DNA of 64,000 bases, taken from NCBI GenBank assembly GCA_027460525.1, contig JAPZAS010000016.1, positions 1 through 64,000 of the forward strand. The letters run 5' to 3'. The notes below the pieces were generated by a model. The model saw nothing but the letters and a program-made list of their open reading frames with translations, did no database searches and had not been told where the DNA came from. How positions within the stretch are numbered: the stretch's first letter is position 1; each line of letters begins with the position of its first letter. Positions 25,904-33,707 of this stretch are shown in pieces. Origin of the DNA: Candidatus Methanoperedens sp. (GTDB taxonomy: Archaea; Halobacteriota; Methanosarcinia; Methanosarcinales; Methanoperedenaceae). The position numbers and the translations under genes were made by a program.

Positions 25904-26377
25904 TCAGACCTCGCATGGATTTTTAACCGTTATCTTATATTTAGATATGCATCTAGTCTTATTTAAAATAACATCATCTGTTGTTATAAATAGCTCAGCT
26001 TTGTTTTCTATTGCAATGGCTAAATGCAATGCGTCTAGTGCCCCGATGGAACATGCCCGCATGATATCTGAAGCTAATCTTTCGACAGCATCATTAACAA
26101 TTGCATGTCTTCTTGCAACATGTTTTACAAACGACAGGACGGCTTCTTCCTTTAGTTTTGGTGCAATCATGGATATTTCTGCGAGTAAAACGCTTGAGTC
26201 TATGATTTCAAATTCACCTGCATCAACTCTTCTTAAGATCTCAGGAATTGCATTCGACTCCTCCAGAACACGCTTACTTGAAGGGGCATCAAAAGGTCTG
26301 CACCATGCACATGTATCTAAATAAATCCGCCTAATATGAACACCACTTTTTCTATGTTTTTCACATAAATATAACAT
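25904..26377 (-). CDS. PIN domain RNase, VapC-like
   Basis: This 157-residue PIN domain protein has the first acidic residue in IYLDTCAWCRPFD, a conserved Glu in VLLAEISM, a central GALDALHLAIAIEN with Asp, and the closing FITTDD. These four acidic positions form the RNase metal site. An upstream TTG (26437) is in frame, but the ATG at 26377 gives the usual short N-terminus. It is transcribed ahead of the small helical protein. The likely role is toxin of a toxin-antitoxin pair. Confidence 0.82.
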   Translation of the reverse strand: MLYLCEKHRKSGVHIRRIYLDTCAWCRPFDAPSSKRVLEESNAIPEILRRVDAGEFEIIDSSVLLAEISMIAPKLKEEAVLSFVKHVARRHAIVNDAVERLASDIMRACSIGALDALHLAIAIENKAELFITTDDVILNKTRCISKYKITVKNPCEV

Positions 26378-26439
26378 GCGCCTATAGCGTGCCGAGATTA
26401 CGCATATGCATGTCAAATGATTGAGATAGTGCGCCAATA

Positions 26440-26603
26440 AAATCTCACTATTGTACCTGAAGCATCGCAGAACAAGCTTGCAGTTGCCGCATGAGAGACG
26501 AGGCTGCGCCAGTGGAGGCGCTCGGTGGGGAGGGGGGCTGGGGTTTGGTGAGAGGGGGGGCGCAGGTGGGTGTGGTGTTAGGCGGCATGTTATTCTTAAA
26601 CTT
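26440..26603 (+). repeat. GC-rich repeat between PIN and TumAE-like modules
   Basis: The tract at 26506-26573 contains the GCCAGTGGAGGCGCTCGGTG core followed by runs of G (GGGGAGGGGGGCTGGGG). It matches tracts at about 24676, 25630 and 27566. It directly abuts the 3' end of the TumE-like gene. No gene is seen. Confidence 0.7.
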
Positions 26604-26990
26604 CTATGTGATTTCAGAGAACATTTTATCCATAATTACATCGATGACCATTTTTAAATCCATATTGTGAGACGCATCGACTCCTTTATCGTTATGAATA
26701 TGATACGGAAAAGTATCAATTTCCTGATGATGCGGCACGTTATCCCACCGTGATATTAAGTCACCGGTCTCAGATTGCCATTGATATTTGTATTTGAGGC
26801 GATTTACGATGTTATCCTGAATCTCGACGTATTCAATAAAATGGAGAACTGAACCATCTATTAACTCCAGCTTACCTTTTAGATATCCTGTACGTGTATC
26901 GATTTCATCAACGTTTATAGAAAAATGAGAAATTATGGGACAATCTTTGATTATTGCTTCAATATGAGAGTAATACTCTCGAAAATTCAT
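26604..26990 (-). CDS. TumE-like toxin (DUF6516)
   Basis: This 128-residue protein matches the DUF6516/TumE pattern: a beta-rich start, then GYLKGKLELIDGSVLHFIEY, YKYQWQ, RWDNVPHHQEIDTFPYHIH, which is the conserved His-rich strand, and a C-terminal helix. DUF6516 proteins are toxins of TumE-TumA type pairs, probably RNases. The upstream gene overlaps it by four bases, giving a translationally coupled pair. The assignment is from remembered family pattern, not a search. Confidence 0.72.
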   Translation of the reverse strand: MNFREYYSHIEAIIKDCPIISHFSINVDEIDTRTGYLKGKLELIDGSVLHFIEYVEIQDNIVNRLKYKYQWQSETGDLISRWDNVPHHQEIDTFPYHIHNDKGVDASHNMDLKMVIDVIMDKMFSEIT

Positions 26991-27277
26991 ATGCTAATCC
27001 CTGATAATATATCCAGCTTTTTACTCCATGTATCAAGGCCTTTTTTTGCTGCATACCAGTCAAAAAAGTCGTCGCGGTCGTCCAATTGTCCTGAATCAAA
27101 CTTTTTTATAAAAAGATCAGAGCTCATTTTGTATTTAGTTTCAAAATTCTTACAGATATTGGCGTATTTAGCTTTTTTATGTTTTGCGATCTGTTCATCC
27201 AGAGCTAAAGCTGAACGGATTACATTGCTCACTTCCTGTAAAGAAAAATCTTTTTTAACATCGACTGTCAAAGCCAT
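26987..27277 (-). CDS. TumA-like antitoxin
   Basis: A 96-residue charged helical protein starts MALTVDVKKDFSLQEVSNVI and has DDRDDFFDWYAAKKGLDTWS near the C-terminus. It precedes and overlaps the DUF6516 gene, the position and size expected for the antitoxin partner. The acidic DDFFDWYAAK helix is typical of small antitoxins that wrap the toxin. No clear helix-turn-helix is seen. Confidence 0.65.
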   Translation of the reverse strand: MALTVDVKKDFSLQEVSNVIRSALALDEQIAKHKKAKYANICKNFETKYKMSSDLFIKKFDSGQLDDRDDFFDWYAAKKGLDTWSKKLDILSGISI

Positions 27278-27840
27278 GATTGGTTCTCCGGACTAATATT
27301 AATATGACATATCCTTATAAATAACCATTGATTCCCAATTTAAGTTGATGATTGCGTTAAGGATTGGAGCACGTATTTCTATAAATATGTTGGAATTAAT
27401 CTGCGGCGCTTCCTCAAAAATGAAACAACAGCAGAACACGGATTTGACGGATGGGATTGCCACGGATGACAAAATCCGTGAAAATCCGTTTAATCTGTGT
27501 CATCCGTGTTTTTCGCTTCCAGCGCAGCACAGGCTCGTTGCGGTTGCCGGCACAGGAGGCGAGATTGCGCCAGTGGAGGCGCTCGGGAGAGGGGGGCTGG
27601 GGTCTGGTGAGAGGAGGGCGCAGGAGGTTAGCATGTCACCACCGCAAAGAACGCAAAGGTCGCAAAGATTGATGGATTAATTTTATATTGATTGATTTAT
27701 TAATATGCGGCGCTTCCTCAAAAAACGAACCGCAGATTTATTGTGCCGGGTCTGTACCCGAGCCAGCGCAGCACGGGCTCGCTGCGGTTGCCGGCGCAGG
27801 TGGGTGTGGTGTTGAGTGGCATTGTTTTACCTTTTGAAGT
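27278..27840 (+). repeat. 563-bp repeat block next to the Argonaute operon
   Basis: No gene is seen. It holds two copies of the ATTAATNTGCGGCGCTTCCTCAAAAA element (about 27390-27415 and 27697-27725), two copies of the AGCGCAGCAC[A/G]GGCTCG tract (27521-27560 and 27760-27800), the GGAGGCGCTCGGGAGAGG tract (27570-27625), a CACCGCAAAGAACGCAAAGG repeat (27641-27668), and an imperfect palindrome with GGATGACAAAATCCGTGAAAA (27460-27510). Confidence 0.75.
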
Positions 27841-29307
27841 TCACATATAATATCGATATCCAGAAGGAGGGTCATTAACATTCCGATCACGCATTTCAGA
27901 AAGAATATTACCGACTTTTTTAGATACAGATAATGTTGTTGGAATTCTCTTACAGAAGTCAGCACTATTCCAATCTAATTTGGTGAGTGCCAAGATGTCT
28001 CTTGAAATTTGATATGGAGTAGTGGTCATTCTATAAGGCTGAACACCAATCGGAATCGGAACACTACCTCCAAGGTATGTTCCCAACGAAGGGATGAAAC
28101 CTGAAGTAAACAAAAACCATTTGTTTTGATCTCCAAAGAAAGTCCCTCGTATTGCTGGGTATTCATACCCAGATGGATAGATACGCACTCCTGCATTATC
28201 GATAATATGCAAATAATCTACAAGCTCTATTTCAGAATTTGTTTCATTAAAACCATCTATTTCTTCAGTTGTGAAAGAAGAGGATTTGTGAATGACTACT
28301 CTATTTGGTAATTGACCTTGTTGTCTTTTAAAAAGGGATAATACATCCTCCATAATTTCGGATGCCTGTTCAGAGGTTAGTGTTGGCGTTAAGCCTTGGG
28401 TCACATCCCATGAAAAAGGTTTTCCTCTAATAACCTGGCTCTCTCCGGTTCTAAGAAAGATTTGTGCCATGCTTGTTCTCATCGACATGCATTCTTCTGA
28501 AATCTCCTGATAGAAAGATATCCCAACATAACACGTCTTGCTATCAATATCAGCCAGCTTCCAAGGAAATCCTGTTCCTTTGTAATAAGTAGCCACTGCA
28601 AAATTCCAAGCTATTGTTGCAGGGTCTTGAGAGTCGCTCGAAAATTTGAGAGTTCTCGGTCTGATAATTTGTGTTACCATATTATGAGTAAATGCTATCA
28701 CCTTCATTACATTGTGAAAATCAAAGACTGGCGTATTAAATAGATTCTTCGAACCATCAAAAGTTCTTCGTTCATACACTATTTTATCCACCTTATACCT
28801 GCTATCCTTACAAGAATTCATTAATTTTTCAGAAAGTGGTAATAATACAATCCTCGGCGGAGGATGATTCCCAGCTATGTCCAAAAATTTCCGTTTATAC
28901 AATTCAACTGCTCTTAATATCCTTTCTTTTCTATCAGTTGGTGTGAGTGCCAAATTCAACTCCTCTTGACTGATAATTTCAATATTGGACTCATCGATTT
29001 CAATCTCAAATCTAAATGGGCTATCCTTTGATAATCCTGGAAAATCTATGCCTCTTACATTCGAATCTTCTATATCCGTTCCTTCAATTCTCCATTTTAA
29101 GCGATCTAGCCAATCTTTTAGGAGCTCCAATGAATCCATTGTGCCAATAACACCTACAGAAATCGAAGTTGAATCCATACTGCTAGATAGACCACTCGGT
29201 CCAAAATTCATAAGCCCAACTTTTGGATCTATTGTCGTTTTGTTTTCTCCAAAAAAAAGCTTTGGTTCAGGAATTATTCTCGCTTCAAGAGTCATTTCCA
29301 TCTCCAT
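27841..29307 (-). CDS. short prokaryotic Argonaute (MID-PIWI), catalytically inactive
   Basis: This 488-residue protein has only the C-terminal half of a long Argonaute. The start EPKLFFGENKTTIDPKVGLM with NFGPSG is the typical pAgo entry segment. A MID-like region (about 135-225) contains HNMVTQIIRPRTL. The PIWI part begins WKLADIDSKTCYVGISF, then RVVIHKSS (337-343) and the terminal block with LTKLDWNSAD and a lysine-rich helix. Ser264 sits where the first catalytic Asp is expected, so slicing activity is probably lost, as in other short pAgos. It overlaps the 3' end of the APAZ effector gene by 23 bases. It is inferred to load a guide and sense invading nucleic acid. ATGs at 29301 and 29295 are alternative starts. 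Confidence 0.85.
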   Translation of the reverse strand: MEMEMTLEARIIPEPKLFFGENKTTIDPKVGLMNFGPSGLSSSMDSTSISVGVIGTMDSLELLKDWLDRLKWRIEGTDIEDSNVRGIDFPGLSKDSPFRFEIEIDESNIEIISQEELNLALTPTDRKERILRAVELYKRKFLDIAGNHPPPRIVLLPLSEKLMNSCKDSRYKVDKIVYERRTFDGSKNLFNTPVFDFHNVMKVIAFTHNMVTQIIRPRTLKFSSDSQDPATIAWNFAVATYYKGTGFPWKLADIDSKTCYVGISFYQEISEECMSMRTSMAQIFLRTGESQVIRGKPFSWDVTQGLTPTLTSEQASEIMEDVLSLFKRQQGQLPNRVVIHKSSSFTTEEIDGFNETNSEIELVDYLHIIDNAGVRIYPSGYEYPAIRGTFFGDQNKWFLFTSGFIPSLGTYLGGSVPIPIGVQPYRMTTTPYQISRDILALTKLDWNSADFCKRIPTTLSVSKKVGNILSEMRDRNVNDPPSGYRYYM

Positions 29308-30676
29308 ATTCAGAAAGACTTCTTTGCTCTTTATCTAAAGATTGCGGAATTCCCAAGACACCGATGCTTTCAAAGTCCCCAAATTTGAACCGTTTAAACC
29401 AGCAATTCATAGATTGATCTTCAGACTCCCTTTCAAACAAATAATATTTCCAGAACTTTATCTTGGATAAGTACATTGAATTTCTATTATAAAGTGGATT
29501 ACGGAAGTATCTATCAAGTCTATCTTTATTTTCCCCATCTATTGAAATCCTGCCGTCTGATGTATAATGCCTGACAGGAGAAACCTGAACATAAAAATTA
29601 TCCCAATAAATTTTTGCATTGACTTTAACTGCTGAATGGAAAACATAATTTGGCTCAGAATCATTTTCCTTAGTAAATATTGGACGAGCCACCCGTCTTT
29701 TCTTACCATTCATTGAATCAATATACCTTTCCCCAATTTTATTTTCATCAATGAAAGGTTCAAAGAAATAAACATCTTTGTACTTCTTCATTCCACGAAA
29801 ACGTAAGATTTTATTTAAATGATAATTTATCAAAGTAACTAATTTTTGAGGATTAGAGGATAATAGTATTCGGGTTTCAAGAGTTTCTGGTTCGCCCAAA
29901 GCTATTCCATTAAATAAACTTTTATCTGGTGGACAAAAAGTATAGAGGATATTTCCCTCAAGTTTAAAAGGGTGATTAAATAAGTCCCAGATTTCTTCAG
30001 GGTACTTATATTTACTTTTGATTATAGTTATATATTCAGGTAATTCTATTCTCAAGAGATTGGAAACGAGTTCACACTTTTCATTAATCAGATTATTTCT
30101 TCGTTCTGATTCTTCCAACAAACCTTTTGCTTTTCTGGGTGGAGATAATGCACTGGTTTTTCTTTTTTCCTCGGATGCTATCTCCAGACGATAGGCAGGC
30201 CCTGAATATGCATCAGTCTCTTTAAAAAAAGAAAGTATTTCAATCCAGGGAAAATTCTCAAATTCCAATCGTTTTTTATCGGACAAATGAACTTTGTTCT
30301 CTTCAATCCATTCTTTTAAAATTGTCTCATCAAACTCATTACCTAATATTGCATCCCACCAGCGTGGATTAGATTCTTCTTGAATAAATATCAGAAGCTT
30401 AAACCTATTTTCTCTTGGCATTCTGAGCCATAGGAAAAGATAATCCATTAATTCGCTGCAAAAATCTTTTTGTCTTAAACTAACTTTTGTGGCTTTGGCT
30501 TCAACATAAAAAAGTCGTCCAGGACCGACATCACGATTTACAAACACCATATCTTGAAGATGTCCCTCTATATACGAATCAGTGGTCTGACTATAGCCCA
30601 GAGATTCAAGATATTGCCTAACTGCATTCTTAAAAGCTTCCCCAGTATAGGTGAGAGACTCTCTTTCACGACCCAT
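29285..30676 (-). CDS. PD-(D/E)XK nuclease-APAZ effector of short Argonaute system
   Basis: This 463-residue protein has two parts. Residues 1-140 form a PD-(D/E)XK nuclease-like domain with a helix Glu (GEAF, Glu13), Asp42 in HLQDMVF and the ExK pair Glu59/Lys61 in YVEAKAT. Residues about 200-463 look like APAZ, a relative of the Argonaute N and linker domains, with VYFFEP, VSPVRHYTSDGRISI and a long C-terminal segment. This is the architecture of the DREN-APAZ subunit of SPARDA, where guide-target binding by pAgo unleashes indiscriminate DNA/RNA cleavage and cell death. It precedes and overlaps the pAgo gene. The ATG at 30676 is supported by the intact domain. Confidence 0.78.
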   Translation of the reverse strand: MGRERESLTYTGEAFKNAVRQYLESLGYSQTTDSYIEGHLQDMVFVNRDVGPGRLFYVEAKATKVSLRQKDFCSELMDYLFLWLRMPRENRFKLLIFIQEESNPRWWDAILGNEFDETILKEWIEENKVHLSDKKRLEFENFPWIEILSFFKETDAYSGPAYRLEIASEEKRKTSALSPPRKAKGLLEESERRNNLINEKCELVSNLLRIELPEYITIIKSKYKYPEEIWDLFNHPFKLEGNILYTFCPPDKSLFNGIALGEPETLETRILLSSNPQKLVTLINYHLNKILRFRGMKKYKDVYFFEPFIDENKIGERYIDSMNGKKRRVARPIFTKENDSEPNYVFHSAVKVNAKIYWDNFYVQVSPVRHYTSDGRISIDGENKDRLDRYFRNPLYNRNSMYLSKIKFWKYYLFERESEDQSMNCWFKRFKFGDFESIGVLGIPQSLDKEQRSLSEYGDGNDS

Positions 30677-30773
30677 CCTTATTATTGGTATTTGAGTCCC
30701 TCCTCAAAATTTGTTTTTATAGAATTAGAATTTAGTCCCCACTCTTCTATAAGTTTGTAAAACTTGTTATCTT

Positions 30774-33173
30774 TCACATCGCCCCTCCCACCCCCACCCC
30801 GTACCTCTTCCTGTCCTTCAGCTCCTGCTTCTTCCCCTCATTCCACCCCGAGACCGCCTGCACATACCCCGTCACCCTGCTCAGGTGCTCCACATTATCG
30901 CTCTCGCAGTTGGGGCACTCATCCAGAAGCCCTGACGCCACATGGAAATCATCCATGCACACAGTCATGTCCTTCGTGAAGGCAAAATACCCTACCTGCG
31001 TGTTCTTCGCGATGTTCATGGCAAACTCCATCAATCCGTGAGCGTCGGGCGCAGCCTCGCCAAGCCAGATGTGCAGTATGTTGCCCCCGTCCACGATAGG
31101 GAAGAAGGTCTCCTCAAGCTTGATGCGCTGGGGTAATGAGATGTCGGCACCCGGAGGAACGTGGGTGCCGTTGGTGTAATAAACAGGCAGGTCGCGCGTC
31201 TCATGGATGCGCGCCAGCGCCTCAGGCACGTTGCCCTTGATGATTGGCTCTGCACACTTCCTGTATTCCTTGTGAAGTAGATCGGAAACCGCAAACCTCT
31301 GCGCCGTGGTTTCTGCCGGCGTTCTTGCAAGCGCAATCTCCATGCCGTGCTTTTCCGAAAGCTCCTTCGCATAGAACTTCATCTCGAACATGGCGCGGAT
31401 GGCAAGCCTACGCGCGTCCTCGCTCTCATAAACCTGCTTTCCGGTATGGTGCTGCACCATCTCGTTAATCCCGACCACGCCTATGGTGTACACAAGCCCC
31501 CTGGTATCAACCGCAATCTCGCCGTGCTGCAATGTCATTGGATCCTTGGGTCTTTGCGTTACGAAGGGCATCCTGTTGTTCTTGATAACGATATCCATCC
31601 ATTGCTTCTTCACCTTGAAGAGATCCACGCACATATCCATCATTTTCTTCAATTCGGAAAAGAGCGCCTCGTCGTTCCTGTTGGCATTGTACGCTGCGCG
31701 CGGGCAGTTAAGCGAAACCACCTGCCAGGCTCCCATCGAGAAATGCTTCCCCTCCCTGAAATACAGCTTGTCCTCGAATTCGGAATCCTTCTCATGGGAG
31801 GAAGAGAAGTTGTAGGCACAGCACTGGTAGCAGCTTATTCCTTTACCAGCGCCCCGGTACTCGGGAAGCTGGTTATCAAAATAGGGCGTGCCGAACTTAG
31901 CCGCGAGTTCAAAAGCCTTGGTATACAGTTCATAATAGCTTAAAAACTCAGGATGCGAGCGGTTGAACTCCTCATCCTCCACCATGAAATCTGGCTCTAT
32001 GCTTATCTCGGGTTTGGGGAAGTTGAAAGGCTTTCCCCAGTAATCGCCTTTGAGCATCACGTTCATCAGCGCCTCAAAAGACAGGCGAACCTCGCGCTCG
32101 AATTCTCCGTAGGTACGCTTTGGCGCCTGTTCCCCATCCCATATCTTGCCTTTATAGACTACAGGCTTATCCTTCCAGAGTAAAGGGACGCCGGGGGAGA
32201 GCTGGACAGAGGAGAAAACGAGTTGTCCCCCGCGTGCCACCATCATCTGTGTCATCTCGTAAACAAACATCTGCATGAGCTGCTCGATTTCGTTGTAGCC
32301 CATGCCCTCAAAGTAAGGCGCCAGGAAGGTGAGGAAATTATAGAATCCCTGTCCGCCTGCAAAGTTGGTCTGCGCGCTTCCAAGAGCTTTCACGGCATGG
32401 AGTATCGCCACCTCGGCTTTCTTTGCAGGTCCAGCCACACTTGCCTTCGTGCCGCTTCCGTCAGGCATGAGCCCGTAATAAAAGAAGTACCGGAGATCCC
32501 AGTCCTGGCAGAATGCGCGCGTCCCGAGATATTCAAGGTCGTGGATATGGATATCCCCGTTAAGATGCGCATCCGCAAGTCTTGGCGGCAGCATCAGAAG
32601 GTACTGCTCCTTGCTCATCTTATCAGCTTTCTTTTTATGGCTTGTTTCAGCGTTCTCCTGGAGGTTTGCATTGTCCCTTGCCTCAAAACCCGTACCCATA
32701 TCGATTTTGTAGGCATCGTAAACAGGCGTACCCACGCGTGTTGAGATGTTGCGCCATTCGGTGTGCCCGCGTTCAAGAAGTATAATATTGACCAGTTCGC
32801 GTACTAATGGACCCGAGAGGAATTTTACGCCCATGCCCTTTATTCTTTTCTCGGTTTCCTTTGCTATTTCCCTGGCTTCCTCTTCTGTAATTGCTGCATT
32901 TCCGTGGAACTGCTCGCTGAGTTTTGTCTCTTTTAGAAGCTGCTTGACGATGGTGTTCCTGTCCCAGTCCATCAGGTGACCGTCGGTTGTTCTGACCTTG
33001 GGTATGGCAGAGACTAAAGAGCCGCCGAGCGTTTTCTGGATGGTCTCGACTTCTTTTGTTGTCTGGATTTTTTTATTTGCGAATTGCCCTTTTTCTCGCA
33101 GAAACGCCTCTAAAAGCTCCTCTTTATGTTCCTCTATAAGATTCAATATTTGAACTTCAATATATTTACCCAT
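30774..33173 (-). CDS. nrdD: anaerobic (class III) ribonucleoside-triphosphate reductase
   Basis: This 799-residue glycyl-radical enzyme makes deoxynucleotides without oxygen. An ATP-cone regulatory domain lies at about 60-150 (RTTDGHLMDWDRNTIVKQLL). The catalytic barrel contains GDIHIHDLEYL and a CYQCCAYNFSS region. The C-terminus has CPNC followed by the glycyl-radical motif RVTGY. Only one CxxC pair is evident before RVTGY, rather than the usual two, so the zinc site may be altered. A glutaredoxin-like gene precedes it. The activase NrdG is not in the window. Confidence 0.93.
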   Translation of the reverse strand: MGKYIEVQILNLIEEHKEELLEAFLREKGQFANKKIQTTKEVETIQKTLGGSLVSAIPKVRTTDGHLMDWDRNTIVKQLLKETKLSEQFHGNAAITEEEAREIAKETEKRIKGMGVKFLSGPLVRELVNIILLERGHTEWRNISTRVGTPVYDAYKIDMGTGFEARDNANLQENAETSHKKKADKMSKEQYLLMLPPRLADAHLNGDIHIHDLEYLGTRAFCQDWDLRYFFYYGLMPDGSGTKASVAGPAKKAEVAILHAVKALGSAQTNFAGGQGFYNFLTFLAPYFEGMGYNEIEQLMQMFVYEMTQMMVARGGQLVFSSVQLSPGVPLLWKDKPVVYKGKIWDGEQAPKRTYGEFEREVRLSFEALMNVMLKGDYWGKPFNFPKPEISIEPDFMVEDEEFNRSHPEFLSYYELYTKAFELAAKFGTPYFDNQLPEYRGAGKGISCYQCCAYNFSSSHEKDSEFEDKLYFREGKHFSMGAWQVVSLNCPRAAYNANRNDEALFSELKKMMDMCVDLFKVKKQWMDIVIKNNRMPFVTQRPKDPMTLQHGEIAVDTRGLVYTIGVVGINEMVQHHTGKQVYESEDARRLAIRAMFEMKFYAKELSEKHGMEIALARTPAETTAQRFAVSDLLHKEYRKCAEPIIKGNVPEALARIHETRDLPVYYTNGTHVPPGADISLPQRIKLEETFFPIVDGGNILHIWLGEAAPDAHGLMEFAMNIAKNTQVGYFAFTKDMTVCMDDFHVASGLLDECPNCESDNVEHLSRVTGYVQAVSGWNEGKKQELKDRKRYGVGVGGAM

Positions 33174-33229
33174 AGTTTTCTCCTTCTTTGTTGATAGTAC
33201 CCGTTCAGTGAGTTTAGCCCAGTTTTCGA

Positions 33230-33246
33230 AACCTGCTAAGCAGGTT
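33230..33246 (-). other. short hairpin between nrdH-like and nrdD genes
   Basis: A perfect seven-base inverted repeat AACCTGC/GCAGGTT with a TAA loop lies just after the stop of the glutaredoxin-like gene, 57 bases before nrdD. No T-run follows, so a classical terminator is doubtful. It may be an mRNA processing or attenuation element, or chance. Confidence 0.4.
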
Positions 33247-33256
33247 CATTGTAATG

Positions 33257-33517
33257 CTACTTGACATCGTTAAGGAGGGATTCCAGCATGCTCTGGTTGA
33301 TCCTGTCCTGCACAAACAGCTCGTTGTATGTATGGAATTTATTGCCTATTTGCAGCACCGGCGCAGCCATGGTGAATACTCCATTCATGCGCAGCTCAGT
33401 AAGTGCTGCCGGGGTAGCCATATCTACCTCAGTAAATGGTACATTTTTGTTTGCCAGAAACTGCTTCAGTACCCTGCAATTCGGACAGTTTCTGGTAGAA
33501 TATATAAGGATGCCCAT
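33257..33517 (-). CDS. glutaredoxin/NrdH-like thiol redox protein
   Basis: This 86-residue thioredoxin-fold protein has the redox motif CPNC at residues 11-14 (TRNCPNCRVLKQFL), then VPFTEVDMATPAALTEL and a shortened cis-proline loop MAAPVLQIG. Class III reductases usually take electrons from formate, but archaeal forms may use a glutaredoxin-like donor. The position directly upstream of nrdD suggests that role here. Confidence 0.85.
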   Translation of the reverse strand: MGILIYSTRNCPNCRVLKQFLANKNVPFTEVDMATPAALTELRMNGVFTMAAPVLQIGNKFHTYNELFVQDRINQSMLESLLNDVK

Positions 33518-33707
33518 TACATCGTCTCCTTGTAAAATATGACTATAGTTTCAAGGGTTATAATAGTTTTTCAAACCACGTCTGAATACAGTTATCATTT
33601 TATTGTTACCACATAGTTTACCATATTGGATATGTTATTATTTACCATAAAGATAACGCTTGCTCTGATTAAGAAAAAATTATGTACTAAGCTGACGTAA
33701 ACCGCTT

